42,362 bases of DNA from Bacteroidetes bacterium QH_10_64_37 (GTDB taxonomy: Bacteria > Bacteroidota > Rhodothermia > Rhodothermales > Salinibacteraceae). The DNA lies in NCBI GenBank assembly GCA_003023105.1, contig PXSZ01000079.1, positions 1 through 42,362 of the forward strand, in the 5' to 3' direction. Made by a program: the position numbers and the translations under genes. Shown here piece after piece: positions 7,674 through 17,141 of the stretch. Under the pieces are notes generated by a model. The model saw only the letters and a list, made by a program, of their open reading frames with translations. It had not been told where the DNA came from and ran no database searches. The stretch's first letter is position 1. Every line of letters begins with the position of its first letter.

Positions 7674-10043
7674 CTATTCCTCAAGCTCCTTCCGGAGAAG
7701 GGTGCGGGCGAGTTCCGGGTTGGCGGCCCCGTTCGTCTCGTCCATCACCTGTCCCATGAAGAAGCCGATTAGGCTCTCTTTGCCGTCCCGATAGCGGCCC
7801 ACCTCGTCCGGATGATCGTCAAGCACGGCCTGGACGGTGGGGCGGAGGGCCTCCGTGTCGTCGACCTGTCGGAGGTCGCGGTCGTTTACGATGGCCTCCG
7901 GCGAGCCGCCGGTCTCAAGCAGTACGTCGAAGACCTCGTCGGCGCCGCGGTTGGAGATCACGCCCGTGTCCACCAGGCGCACGAGATCCGCGAATTCCTC
8001 GCGGCCGAATGGCAGGTCCTTGACGGTTCGGTCTTTGAGCTCGCCGAGGAGTTCGTTGACGATCCAGTTGGCGAGGGGCTCCGGAGCGTCGTAGTGCTCC
8101 AGCGCCGCCTCGAAGAGGTGGGCGAGGGCGTCGTCCCCGGCAATCGTAGCGGCGTCGTTTCGGGAAAGGCCGAGCGTCTCGCGGTACTGCTCAAACCGCT
8201 CCCGCTGGTCTTTTTCCAGATACTCCACGGGGTCGGTCTTGCCTTCGAGCGACCGCTGTCGCTGCCGCTGTTTTTGCTGCTCCTTCTCGCGCCGCCGCCG
8301 CTCCAACTCCTCCTGCGTAAGTCGATCCTCTCCCTTCCCCCACGTGTCGCGTAGCGGGACGATCTGGTTGTAGACGAGCGCGTCGGGCGTGGAGTCTTCC
8401 GGATCCGGCCAGAAGTAGCCCTGCCGCTCGAACTGCACGCGCGCAGCAGCGTCGTTCAGGTCGCGCACGGCAGGTTCAAGCACCCCCTTCCGTACGTTCA
8501 GAGAGTCGGGGTTGAGGTGCTCGGTGAAGGGCTCCTCGCGGGCGTCGGGGTCGGGCACGCTGAAAAGACGATCGTAGAGGCGCGCCTCGAAGGGGAGGCC
8601 GTGCGAGGCGGACACCCAGTGGAGCGTGCCCTCCGGAGAGCGGCCGTCGGGAGCGGTCGCGCCGCGCGTGTCGGGGTCGATGGTGCCGCGCAGTTCCGTG
8701 ACGGTACCGTTCTCGTCTCGGATCACCTCCTCGCAGGTGAAAAAGTAGGCATGCCGCAGGCGCACCTCGCGACCCGGCGCGAGCCGGATGAAGTCGTTCG
8801 GCGGGTCCTCGCGGAAGTCGTCGCGCTCTATGTAGAACTCGCGAGTGAAGGGGACGGGGCGCGTCTCGTCCTTGTCGATGTCGCGCGGCCAGTGGTTCGC
8901 GTCGATCCAGTCCACCTCGTCCTCGTCCCAGTTGGTCGCGACGACCTTCAGCGGATCGAGCACAGCCATCACGCGCGCGGCTGTCGGATTCAGGTCGTCG
9001 CGGAGGGCGTGCTCGAAGTGGCCGATCTGGACGCGGCTCTGCGAGCGGGTGACGCCGACCTCGCGGCAGAACGACCGGATGGCGCTCGGCGGCACGCCCC
9101 GTCGACGCAGCCCTGAAATCGTGGGGAGGCGCGGGTCGTCCCAGCCGTCCACGAGGTCCTCCTCAATCAGATGACGCAGCTTGGTCTTGCTCATCACCGT
9201 GTAGCCGAGGTTGAGCCGGTTGAACTCGTACTGTCGGGGGCGGGAGGGAATCTCCTCCTCGTCCAGGCAGTGTTCCATCACCCAGTCGTAGACGCGCCGG
9301 TTGTTGTCGAACTCCAGCGTGCAGAGCGAGTGGGTAATGTCCTCGATTGCGTCCTCCAGCGGATGGGCGTAGTCGTACATCGGGTAGATGCACCAGTCGT
9401 CTCCCTGCCGGTAGTGGGGCGCGTGCTTGATGCGGAAGAGCAGGGGATCCCGCATGATCATGTGCGGGGAGCTCATGTCGATCTTCGCCCGCAGCACATG
9501 CTCCCCGTCCTCGAACTCGCCCTCCTTCATCTTGCGGAAAAGCTCCAGGTTCTCCTCCACCGAGCGGTCGCGGTACGGCGACGGCGTGCCCGGCTCGTTC
9601 ACCGTCCCCCGGTACTCCCGGATCTGTTCCTCGTCGAGGCTGTCGACGTACGCGTCGCCCTGCTTGATGAGCTTGATCGCGTACTGGTAGAACTGCTCGA
9701 AGTAGTCGGAGGCGTAGTACTCGTGCTCCTCCCAGTCGTACCCGAGCCAGCGCACCGCGTCCTTGATCGACTCGACGTACTCGGTGCTCTCCGTTTCTGG
9801 GTTCGTGTCATCGAAGCGGAGGTGACAGCGGGTTTGTCCCGCAAGCTTTCGGGAGTAATCGCGCTTGATGCCGAAGTTGAGGACGATCGACTTGGCGTGG
9901 CCGATGTGCAGGTGGCCATTCGGCTCGGGGGGGAAGCGAGTGACGACCCGGTCGCCGTAGGTCCCGTTCTCCAGGTCCTCGTCGATGATGTCGTAGATAA
10001 AATTGTCGCGGGTACTCGGGGTCGGGGCGTCCGACGTGCTCAC
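7674..10043 (-). CDS. glnS: glutaminyl-tRNA synthetase with C-terminal YqeY/GatB-like domain
   Basis: A 789-residue class Ic aminoacyl-tRNA synthetase that charges tRNA-Gln in the cytoplasm. The Rossmann catalytic core starts with RFPPEPNGHLHIGHAKS (HIGH at 46-49) and contains the KMSKS-type loop as VMSKTKL. The beta-barrel anticodon-binding region follows to about residue 565. A further 190 residues after a Gln/Arg-rich linker (about 575-600) form a GatB/YqeY-like helical domain (EQYRETLGLSRNDAATIAGDD, FGREEFADLVRLVDTGVISNRGADEVFDVLL, ESLIGFFMGQVM). E. coli GlnRS has about 550 residues and lacks it. In Deinococcus the equivalent tail is known to aid tRNA binding. The gene appears to be transcribed on its own. 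Confidence 0.95.
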   Translation of the reverse strand: MSTSDAPTPSTRDNFIYDIIDEDLENGTYGDRVVTRFPPEPNGHLHIGHAKSIVLNFGIKRDYSRKLAGQTRCHLRFDDTNPETESTEYVESIKDAVRWLGYDWEEHEYYASDYFEQFYQYAIKLIKQGDAYVDSLDEEQIREYRGTVNEPGTPSPYRDRSVEENLELFRKMKEGEFEDGEHVLRAKIDMSSPHMIMRDPLLFRIKHAPHYRQGDDWCIYPMYDYAHPLEDAIEDITHSLCTLEFDNNRRVYDWVMEHCLDEEEIPSRPRQYEFNRLNLGYTVMSKTKLRHLIEEDLVDGWDDPRLPTISGLRRRGVPPSAIRSFCREVGVTRSQSRVQIGHFEHALRDDLNPTAARVMAVLDPLKVVATNWDEDEVDWIDANHWPRDIDKDETRPVPFTREFYIERDDFREDPPNDFIRLAPGREVRLRHAYFFTCEEVIRDENGTVTELRGTIDPDTRGATAPDGRSPEGTLHWVSASHGLPFEARLYDRLFSVPDPDAREEPFTEHLNPDSLNVRKGVLEPAVRDLNDAAARVQFERQGYFWPDPEDSTPDALVYNQIVPLRDTWGKGEDRLTQEELERRRREKEQQKQRQRQRSLEGKTDPVEYLEKDQRERFEQYRETLGLSRNDAATIAGDDALAHLFEAALEHYDAPEPLANWIVNELLGELKDRTVKDLPFGREEFADLVRLVDTGVISNRGADEVFDVLLETGGSPEAIVNDRDLRQVDDTEALRPTVQAVLDDHPDEVGRYRDGKESLIGFFMGQVMDETNGAANPELARTLLRKELEE

Positions 10044-10271
10044 GGCAGGGATGCGATTGGTGGGAAGCTTTGCTCAAAAGGTGCCGTACGGAATCCACCC
10101 GTTTGTGTATGTCGGAATGGCACGCCAAAATTCTGGGTAGAGGCGTCCCGGCGGGACACCTCTACGGCGAAATTGGATGATTTTCGCGATGAGGTTCCCG
10201 ACATTACGGGTCAGATTCTGTATCGGACTAATGAAAACAGAGACCTTCCCGAAAGATCCGCGCTGACCGAA
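10044..10271. other. intergenic region between the lipoprotein gene and glnS
   Basis: This 228-bp gap contains the strong hairpin at 10138-10166 and presumably the glnS promoter in its glnS-proximal half. No clear -10/-35 pair could be chosen, and no small gene was seen. Confidence 0.4.
10138..10166 (-). terminator. strong hairpin, probable terminator of the lipoprotein gene
   Basis: GTAGAGG (10138-10144) pairs with CCTCTAC (10160-10166) and GTCCC (10146-10150) with GGGAC (10154-10158), separated by one mismatch, with a 3-nt loop. On the minus strand it is followed within a few bases by a short T tract (CAGAATTTTGG). It lies about 105 bp after the stop at 10272 and about 95 bp before the glnS start, so it most likely ends the upstream transcript; a role in the glnS leader is also possible. 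Confidence 0.5.
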
Positions 10272-10802
10272 TCACTTGCAGCCGTTGGCCTCGCGGAGGA
10301 TTGAACGACACTCCAGGACCGAGGGCGTGTCCGCGGCTGTGCCACTCTGGACACGCCGGGCGAACACAGACGCTGAGCGGAACCGCGACCGGCGGCGGTA
10401 CCGGCGTCGGGTCGAGACATTCCACTGTCGGCGGCGCAGGGATCCTCGAAATTCGTCGTCCTCGATGTAACCCGAGATGCGGAGGTCGTCGACCGCGAGC
10501 TCGAGGCGGGAGTCGTTCGCGTCCACGCGGGCCCGGAGACGTCCCAGGCGCCGATCTCGTATGATCCCTTGGAGCTGTCCGTCCTTCGTGGTAATCCGGA
10601 AGATGCCCTGATCGAGGGGCGCAGTGCCCTCCACGTTGTACTCCCAGGTGCCAATCACTGCGGCCCGAGCCGTGGCCTTCTCCTGGGCCGACTGCGAGGA
10701 CGCGCAGCCGCCCAGGATCCCCGCACAGAGAGCGAAGAGGAGGGGAGTTAGTGTCGTGGAGACACTCCGTCGCATGAGCTTGCGTGTGCGTGCGTGAGAC
10801 AT
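10272..10802 (-). CDS. putative lipoprotein of unknown function
   Basis: A 176-residue predicted lipoprotein. The signal peptide (MRRSVSTTLTPLLFALCAGILGGC) carries a good lipobox with the acylated cysteine at residue 33 counted from the ATG at 10802; a second ATG at 10775 would give an equally good signal peptide. The mature part starts with a small beta domain (VIGTWEYNVEGTAPLDQGIFRITTKDGQLQGIIRD) typical of lipocalin-like GTWxY proteins. The last 55 residues (from about 10440 down) are Arg/Ser-rich (a run of RRRYRRRSRFRSAS), quite unlike the acidic neighbours, so a late frameshift or a true basic tail are both possible. It follows meaB on the same strand after 119 bp. Confidence 0.6.
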   Translation of the reverse strand: MSHARTRKLMRRSVSTTLTPLLFALCAGILGGCASSQSAQEKATARAAVIGTWEYNVEGTAPLDQGIFRITTKDGQLQGIIRDRRLGRLRARVDANDSRLELAVDDLRISGYIEDDEFRGSLRRRQWNVSTRRRYRRRSRFRSASVFARRVQSGTAADTPSVLECRSILREANGCK

Positions 10803-10921
10803 CCTTCCCGACCCGCACCCGGAAACTGCCCTGGGTGAGCATGAATGTTAAGATAGGGTGAGGAAAACGTTCCGAGGGCGGGGGAATGCCGTGATCAGGC
10901 GTGAACGTCCGCGCCGTGACT

Positions 10922-11959
10922 TCAGTCCGACTGCTCCTGATAGACGGACAGCAGCTGCTCGGCGGCGGCCACGGAGCTGAGGCGTCCATCCAGCACCGCC
11001 TCCTCTGCCTCGTCTCGCGCCGCCTCCACATCGGGGTCCTCGAAGAAGTCGTCGCGCAGTCGCTGCTCGATGGTCTGGTACATCCAGTGCCGCGCCTGTC
11101 GCCGCCGCTGCTCCTCGAAAAACCCGCTCTCCTCCATGTGGGCCCAGTAGCGCTCCACGGCCCTCCAGACCTCGTCGATGCCCGCGCCGGTCTGCGCCGA
11201 GCAGGTGAGCACGGGCGGGTCCCACCCCGACTCCGTGTCCGACAGGAGGTGGAGGGCCTTCTCGTACTCGGCCCGCGCCGCCTCGGCCGCGTTCCGGTTC
11301 TTGCCGTCCGCTTTCGTGATGGCGATGGCGTCGGCCACCTCAATGATGCCCCGCTTGATGCCCTGCAGCTCGTCGCCCGCGCCCGCGAGGGCCAGGAGGA
11401 GGAAGAAGTCCACCATCGAGTGGACGGTGATCTCGGACTGACCCACGCCGACCGTTTCAACGAACACGATCTCGTGACCTGCAGCCTCGCACAGCAGGAT
11501 CGCTTCTCGCGTTTTGGGGGCCACCCCGCCGAGGGTACCGGCGGTGGGGGAGGGGCGGATGAAGGCGTTCTCCTCGGACGCAAGGTTGCCCATCCGGGTC
11601 TTGTCCCCGAGGATGCTCCCTTTCGACCGCTCGCTGCTGGGGTCGACCGTGAGTACGGCGAGGTGGTGCCCCTCCGCCACAAGCCGTTGCCCAAGGGTTT
11701 CGATGAAGGTGCTCTTGCCGACGCCCGGCACCCCCGTCACGGCCACCCGAATCGAATCGCCGCTTTGAGGGAGGCACTGCTCCACGATCGACCGGGCCGT
11801 GTCGCGGTGGTCCGAGCGGGTGCTCTCCAGGAGGGTGATGGCCTGGCTGAGGACGACTCGATCACCGGTATGGATGCCCTTTACGTACTCCTCGGCCGAG
11901 CGAGCGTCTTGGCGGGGAGAGGGGGACTGGTCGTAAAGATTGGGATTCAACGAGGCCAC
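10922..11959 (-). CDS. meaB: methylmalonyl-CoA mutase-associated GTPase MeaB
   Basis: A 345-residue G3E-family P-loop GTPase (ArgK/MeaB) that escorts adenosylcobalamin into methylmalonyl-CoA mutase and protects the enzyme from inactivation. Visible motifs are the Walker A loop GVPGVGKST (76-84), the Walker B/metal-binding region VDPSSERSKGSILGDKTRM, ETVGVGQSE, and the base-recognition motif ITKADGKN. The C-terminal helices (about 280-345) match the family's dimerisation arm. Its place downstream of mutA and mutB on the same strand fits the function, although about 830 bp and a decayed gene now separate it from mutB. It probably has its own promoter or is read through from mutB. Confidence 0.95.
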   Translation of the reverse strand: MASLNPNLYDQSPSPRQDARSAEEYVKGIHTGDRVVLSQAITLLESTRSDHRDTARSIVEQCLPQSGDSIRVAVTGVPGVGKSTFIETLGQRLVAEGHHLAVLTVDPSSERSKGSILGDKTRMGNLASEENAFIRPSPTAGTLGGVAPKTREAILLCEAAGHEIVFVETVGVGQSEITVHSMVDFFLLLALAGAGDELQGIKRGIIEVADAIAITKADGKNRNAAEAARAEYEKALHLLSDTESGWDPPVLTCSAQTGAGIDEVWRAVERYWAHMEESGFFEEQRRRQARHWMYQTIEQRLRDDFFEDPDVEAARDEAEEAVLDGRLSSVAAAEQLLSVYQEQSD

Positions 11960-12376
11960 AGGTGAGGCTGATTTCGGCGTTCAAAGACGACAGACTGGAG
12001 AAAGGATTGAAAACCTGTTTGGCGAGACGTCTGCGGCCTGCGACTTCGTGGCTCTCGCGCAATGAACCTTCGGCATGTCACCTGGTCGCTCACCAGGGGC
12101 ATGACCTCGCTCTCACTCGGCCCCCGCTACAAGGCTCGTTTGAGCGTCCCGACGCCTGTCGGAATTCGCCCACTGTGTCTCGGCTTCCCATCCGCTCGCA
12201 AAACAGGTTCTGATGCTAATAGGCCGGGTCCCAGATGCGCTCCAGGGGGCACTCGAAGCCGGGGAGCACTGGAGCACCGGACAAAGTAGCGGGCGACTCG
12301 ATCGTTTCGGGCTCAGAGTCTGTTTTAATTTATCTCTCGGGCTCCGAGCGGCCTTGACGGGCTGCAAATCGCCCCT
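11960..12376. other. gene-free stretch between meaB and the Uma2 remnant
   Basis: No frame in this 417-bp stretch has convincing protein character; the open frames are Arg/Ser-rich and short. It contains a small hairpin CCTGGT/ACCAGG at 12081-12097 and an AT-rich patch near 12321-12338. It probably represents decayed DNA from the same event that left the Uma2 remnant, plus the meaB promoter. Confidence 0.4.
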
Positions 12377-12757
12377 TCACTCGACCGGTAGCCCCACTAC
12401 AGGCCTCGTTAGAAAGCCCTCTGCTTCCTCGCTGGAGAGAGCACCGAGTTGTTCGTCTCGGACCCACGTCGGTCCAGTTCCTCGTACGCTCGCATCCGGC
12501 AGTTCGTAGCCGACGTCGGGAGCAAAACACTGTCCATCTTCGTGCGCGTCGGCCCATTGACTGAGCGCGTGCAGACGGTTGTTCGAGGCGAGGGCAGCGT
12601 TCATTTCGTTGCCCATGCGCACCGTGATCGACGCGTCCGCCGGGCGCTCGAATCGCAGGTCGTCCTTGCGTCCGGACAGCACGGCGAGATCCTCCGCCGA
12701 GATCGAGCAGGCGCGACTCAGATCCAGTTCGATGGGGAACAGGCGGGTCATAGGCAT
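12377..12757 (-). pseudogene. decayed Uma2-family (PD-(D/E)XK-like) protein, truncated
   Basis: A 126-residue frame matching the N-terminal two-thirds of the Uma2 family: a lead-in with LRFERPADASITVRMGNE, then NAALASNNRLHALSQWADAHEDGQCFAPDVGYELPDASVRG, then TWVRDEQLGALSSEEAEGFL, and finally RPVVGLPVE. Intact members (about 190 residues) normally read RSPDxxWV and FVVEL(R/V)SPSD here. In this copy the catalytic Asp of SPD is replaced (RGTGPTWV), the Glu of VVEL is Gly (VVGL), and the protein stops immediately after, before the catalytic Lys. It cannot be an active nuclease of that family and is best read as a pseudogene. It begins 28 bp after mutB. Confidence 0.5.
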
Positions 12758-12785
12758 GTCGCTATGTCGGCAGTCAAAGGGGGCT

Positions 12786-14945
12786 TTAGACGCCAGTGAG
12801 CTCTTCCTCCTCCCCGTACCGGTTGAGGAGCACGTCGAGGATCTGGGTCGCGGCCTCGGCGATGTTGGTGCCGGGACCGAAGATGGCGGCGACGCCCTGG
12901 TCGTAGAGCGTCTCGTAGTCGTCGTGGGGGATGACCCCGCCGACCACGACGAGGATGTCGTTGCGACCGTATTGCTTCAGCGCCTCGATCACCTCCGGCA
13001 CGAGCGTCTTGTGCCCCCCGGCGAGGGTCGAGATCCCGAGGATGTGCACGTCGTTCTCGACGGCCTGGCGGGCCACCTCGTCCGGCGTCTGGAAAAGGGG
13101 CCCCACGTCCACGTCGAAGCCCATGTCGGCAAAGGAGGTGGCGATGACCTTCGCACCCCGGTCGTGGCCGTCCTGCCCCATCTTGGCGACCATGATGCGG
13201 GGGCGCCGGCCGGCCACCGCCGCAAAGCGATCGGCCCGGGTGCGGGCTTCATGGAAGAATTTGTTCTGATCGGCTTCCGAGGCGTACACTCCCGAGATCG
13301 TCTCGGTACGGGCCGTGTGGCGGCCAAACACGTCTTCGAGCGCCGCCGAGATTTCGCCGAGGGTGGCGCGTTTCCGAGCGGCTTCCACCGCCCGGCCCAG
13401 CAGGTTGCCCTCGCCGGTCTCCGCACTCTCCGTGAGTGCGTTCAGGGCGTTCCGCACGGCTGCATCGTCGCGCTCCTCCTTGATTCGGTTGAGGCGTTCC
13501 AGTTGGGCACGCCGGACGGCCTCGTTGTCCACTTCGAGCCGCTCGATGGGCTCCTCGTCGGCCTCGGTGCGGAAGGCGTTGACGCCCACGATCGTTTCCG
13601 CTCCGGTGTCGATGCGGGCCTGCTTGCGGGCGGCGGCCTCCTCAATCCTTCGCTTCGGCAGGCCCTGCTCGATGGCTCGCGTCATGCCGCCCTCGTCCTC
13701 CACCTCCTGAATCAGATTCCACGCCCGTTGGGCCAGTGCGCCGGTCAGGTGCTCCACGTAGTACGAGCCGGCCCACGGGTCGATCGCCTCGGTGAGGTCG
13801 GTCTCCTTCTGCAGGTACAGCTGCGTATTGCGAGCGATACGGGCGGCAAACTCGCTGGGCAGCGCAATTGCCTCGTCCAGCGCGTTCGCGTGGAGCGACT
13901 GCGTGCCACCAAAGGTTGCGGCGAGTGCCTCTACAGTCGTGCGCACCACATTATTAAAGGGGTCTTGTTCAGCCAAACTATAGCCCGAGGTCTGGCAGTG
14001 CGTGCGCAGGGCCATCGACTTGGGATTGTGCGGGTCGAACTGCTTCAAGAGCTTGGCCCAGAGCAGGCGTCCGGCCCGCATCTTGGCAATCTCCATGAAG
14101 TGGTTCATGCCGATGGCCCAGAAGAAGGAGACGCGCGGGGCGAAGTCGTCGATGTTGAGCCCGGCATCGAGTCCGGTGCGCAGGTATTCGAGGCCGTCGG
14201 CGAGCGTGTAGGCGAGCTCCAGATCCGCCGGCGCCCCGGCCTCGTGCATGTGGTAGCCACTCACCGAGATGGCGTTGAACGCCGGCATCTCCTCGGCGCA
14301 GTAGGCAAAGATTTCCCCCACGATCCGCATCGAGGGCTGCGGCGGGTAGATGTAGGTATTGCGCACCATGAACTCTTTCAGGATGTCGTTCTGGATGGTG
14401 CCCGCCAACTGCTCGTGGGGAACGCCCTGCTCCTCGGCGGCGACGATGTAGAAGGCCATCACGGGAAGCACCGCCCCGTTCATTGTCATCGACACCGACA
14501 CGTCGCCCAGCGGAATGCCCTCGAACAGGCGCTTCATGTCTTCCACCGTGTCGATGGCCACGCCCGCCTTGCCCACGTCGCCCCGCACCCGGTCGTGGTC
14601 GGAGTCGTAGCCCCGATGGGTGGCGAGATCGAAGGCGACGGAAAGGCCCTTCTGTCCTGACGCGAGCGCCTCCCTGTAAAATGCGTTCGACTCCTCGGCG
14701 GTCGAGAAGCCAGCGTACTGGCGGATGGTCCAGGGCCGGAATTTATACATCGTGGTGTACGGCCCTCGGAGATACGGCGGGATGCCCGAGGCGAAGTCGA
14801 GATGGTCGAGGTCGTCGAGCGCACCAGGACCGTAAATTGGCTCCACGTCGATCTGCTCAGGAGTCGCCCACGTTGCGTCGTCGGGCGGAGCCGTTTTGCC
14901 CTCACGCGGAGGATCGTATTCGATGGTGCCGAAATCAGGACGCAT
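12786..14945 (-). CDS. mutB: methylmalonyl-CoA mutase large (catalytic) subunit
   Basis: A 719-residue adenosylcobalamin enzyme that interconverts (R)-methylmalonyl-CoA and succinyl-CoA, linking propionyl-CoA metabolism to the TCA cycle. The N-terminal TIM barrel carries the signature [17 protein letters not shown] (65-81), where the first Tyr is the substrate-shielding residue, and the catalytic-region motif [10 protein letters not shown]. The C-terminal B12 domain has the base-off motif DGHDRGAKV with His594 as the lower axial Co ligand, followed by GISTLAGGH and the GGVIP loop. Length and motifs are those of an intact catalytic subunit. It follows mutA by 64 bp on the same strand and works with it as a heterodimer. 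Confidence 0.97.
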   Translation of the reverse strand: MRPDFGTIEYDPPREGKTAPPDDATWATPEQIDVEPIYGPGALDDLDHLDFASGIPPYLRGPYTTMYKFRPWTIRQYAGFSTAEESNAFYREALASGQKGLSVAFDLATHRGYDSDHDRVRGDVGKAGVAIDTVEDMKRLFEGIPLGDVSVSMTMNGAVLPVMAFYIVAAEEQGVPHEQLAGTIQNDILKEFMVRNTYIYPPQPSMRIVGEIFAYCAEEMPAFNAISVSGYHMHEAGAPADLELAYTLADGLEYLRTGLDAGLNIDDFAPRVSFFWAIGMNHFMEIAKMRAGRLLWAKLLKQFDPHNPKSMALRTHCQTSGYSLAEQDPFNNVVRTTVEALAATFGGTQSLHANALDEAIALPSEFAARIARNTQLYLQKETDLTEAIDPWAGSYYVEHLTGALAQRAWNLIQEVEDEGGMTRAIEQGLPKRRIEEAAARKQARIDTGAETIVGVNAFRTEADEEPIERLEVDNEAVRRAQLERLNRIKEERDDAAVRNALNALTESAETGEGNLLGRAVEAARKRATLGEISAALEDVFGRHTARTETISGVYASEADQNKFFHEARTRADRFAAVAGRRPRIMVAKMGQDGHDRGAKVIATSFADMGFDVDVGPLFQTPDEVARQAVENDVHILGISTLAGGHKTLVPEVIEALKQYGRNDILVVVGGVIPHDDYETLYDQGVAAIFGPGTNIAEAATQILDVLLNRYGEEEELTGV

Positions 14946-15009
14946 GAGATTTCGGGGGTGAATGAAGGAGGTGAGACGCGTGATGCGTGAGGGCGGGAGA
15001 AATCACGAA

Positions 15010-17040
15010 TCACGCATCACTCTTCAGAGGAATGCCGAAGCGTTCCTGGAGTGTGGTGAGGGTGTCTTGGAGGGGGCTGTCCTGGTGAATGAAGAGGTCC
15101 GCGTGGTCCCCCGCGTCGATGTCGTCGGGCGCTCCGGCAATCAGGAGGAGGGCGTCGTGGTCGCGCTCTTCGAGAGCGGAGGTGAGGGCGGGGGCAAGGT
15201 CGGCGTACTCGGCGTTTGCGCTGCAGAGAACCACGGCATCGGCGTTCGCCTCGACCGCCGCGTCGGCCGCCTCGTCGACCGACTCAAATGTGAGCGGCTC
15301 TTCGATGGCCATCCCCGCCACGCCCAAGAAATTGCGAGCAAAGGTGGCCCGGGCGCTGCGGGCTGCAGGAGGACCGAGGGGGGCAAGCAGTACGCGAGGC
15401 GGGCCGTCGTGCGCCTCGGCGTACGCTTCGGTGCGGAGGCGGATCGACTCGATCTCCTCGGCCACGCGGATGCGGGGGAGCGGATCGATCGGCGACTCGT
15501 CGTTCTGAAGGGCCGCTGTGATCGCCGGGAGCGTTGCTTCGTTGCGAAGAGCGGCTCGGATTGCATCGAGGGAGGGCGAGGGGAGAGGGGAGGAAGCGGT
15601 CCTGTTCGTCGACGGGGCTTCAGTCGGGGGGGCCAAGTCGTCGCGGCGCTGCTCGTCGAGGGACGGATAGTGCGTGGTGCCGACGAGGACGTGCTCCCGC
15701 TCATCGATGGCGTCGCGGCGCTTCTGTCGCGTCTCCCCGATCCGTTGCTGCAGCGTGCCGTCTCTGATTGCCTCGACAATGCCGCCGTTTGCCTCAAGAT
15801 CCTGGAACTGGGTCCACGCCTGCTGGGCGAGCTTGTCCGTGAGGGTCTCGACGTAGTAGGCCCCGGCCGCCGGGTCGGCCACCTGGTCGAGGTGGGCCTC
15901 GTGGCGGAGCACGTGCTGCGTGTTGCGGGCGATGCGCGTGCCGAAGTCGTCGGGCGGACAGAGGGCGGCGTCGTAGGGACGCACGGTGAGCGTGTCGCAG
16001 CCGCCGATGACGGCGGCCATCGCCTCGGTGGTGGCCCGCAGCATGTTTACGTACGGGTCGTAGATCGTCTCCGTCCGGCGCGAGGTCTCCACCTGAAGAT
16101 GCACGTCGGACGCGGAAACGGACCGGTCCGTGTCGACCGACGAGAGGAACGGCTCGATCACCTGCGGCACGAGCAGTCGGAGCGCGCGCAGTTTGGCAAT
16201 CTCGACGAAGTAGGGGGTCGAGACCGACACGATGAACTGTAGATCGTCGAGCACCGTCGACAGGGCCGCGCCCCGCTCCGTGCTCCGGGCGAGCCGCTCC
16301 GTGAGGGCGCCGAGCGTGCACGCCAACTCCTGCACGGCGGACGCCCCGGCGTCGTGGTACACTCGGGCGTCGATGCTCACCGAGCGGAAGCGAGGGAAAT
16401 TGGCAGTGTTGCCCAGAAGGTCGTAGGCGAGAGAGAACGCCCGATCCACGGTCCCCACATGGCCGGCGGCGACGGCTGCGACGGGGTCGTACCGCACCGA
16501 TCCGCGGAGGGCGTCGGGGTTGATTCCTCGGCCCGACAGGTGCTCGCAGAGCGCCCCGTACAGCACCGGGGCCGCGAGGCCGTCGCCGAGGTGGAAGCCC
16601 GTCGTGCTCACATCGATCCCGTCGAGAAGAGTGGTCAGGTCCTCCGGACTGGTCGGATGGAGGCTGGGTGCCCGCGAAGCAGTTGGGCCGTAGCACAATT
16701 GCAGGTCTGTGGCGCCACCGTCGAGGGCCGTCCGGGCATGCTCGTTGGCCGTTTCGGGATCAGGGTGATCGATGATCTGACACACCGTCCAGTCATTCCG
16801 CGGACGCTCGGCCGCGTCGGACAGGGGAGGGATCTTGGCCTCCGAGGCGACGTGGGGGAGATCGCCCAGGTCCTCCCGCTGAAGATAGGCCGGGATTGAA
16901 ATGCCGTCGATGGAGGACCACTCCAGAAAATCATCGAGGTCGGCGCCGCCAAGATCTTCCCGCGCAGCGTTTTGCCATTCCTCTGCGTCGACTGCGGAGA
17001 ATTCGTCGAACAGGGCTTCCTGGGACTCCGTCTCGGGCAT
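15010..17040 (-). CDS. mutA: methylmalonyl-CoA mutase small subunit
   Basis: The non-catalytic partner of MutB, 676 residues from the ATG at 17040 (MPETESQEALFDEF); an ATG at 17079 would add 13 residues and is less like homologues, which begin just before the LFDEF segment. It has the same barrel-plus-B12-like layout as MutB, but the C-terminal domain lacks the DxHxxG cobalamin motif: that region reads LAPLGPPAARSARATF. This is the normal condition for the small subunit, which is structural. The middle contains an acidic linker (about 500-530). Upstream lies a 10-bp inverted repeat (17142-17186) that could be part of its control region. Confidence 0.93.
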   Translation of the reverse strand: MPETESQEALFDEFSAVDAEEWQNAAREDLGGADLDDFLEWSSIDGISIPAYLQREDLGDLPHVASEAKIPPLSDAAERPRNDWTVCQIIDHPDPETANEHARTALDGGATDLQLCYGPTASRAPSLHPTSPEDLTTLLDGIDVSTTGFHLGDGLAAPVLYGALCEHLSGRGINPDALRGSVRYDPVAAVAAGHVGTVDRAFSLAYDLLGNTANFPRFRSVSIDARVYHDAGASAVQELACTLGALTERLARSTERGAALSTVLDDLQFIVSVSTPYFVEIAKLRALRLLVPQVIEPFLSSVDTDRSVSASDVHLQVETSRRTETIYDPYVNMLRATTEAMAAVIGGCDTLTVRPYDAALCPPDDFGTRIARNTQHVLRHEAHLDQVADPAAGAYYVETLTDKLAQQAWTQFQDLEANGGIVEAIRDGTLQQRIGETRQKRRDAIDEREHVLVGTTHYPSLDEQRRDDLAPPTEAPSTNRTASSPLPSPSLDAIRAALRNEATLPAITAALQNDESPIDPLPRIRVAEEIESIRLRTEAYAEAHDGPPRVLLAPLGPPAARSARATFARNFLGVAGMAIEEPLTFESVDEAADAAVEANADAVVLCSANAEYADLAPALTSALEERDHDALLLIAGAPDDIDAGDHADLFIHQDSPLQDTLTTLQERFGIPLKSDA

Positions 17041-17141
17041 GACCAGTGGACGGTTACCGGGCGGGCAAATGATCGACATGAAGATCTACATTCGCCAGGT
17101 TGTGACCTCTTGCGTTGGCGCTCCGTTCGCTCCGACGCGGG

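Noticed and set aside
12081..12097. CCTGGT/ACCAGG hairpin in the gene-free stretch before meaB
   Set aside because: Only six pairs, no T tract and no clear position relative to a gene.
12579..14660. A 693-codon plus-strand open frame opposite mutB
   Set aside because: The minus strand encodes an unmistakable methylmalonyl-CoA mutase; the antisense frame is a composition artefact.
15010..17040. Possible loss of B12 binding in MutA
   Set aside because: Absence of the DxHxxG motif is the normal state of the small subunit and does not indicate a defect.
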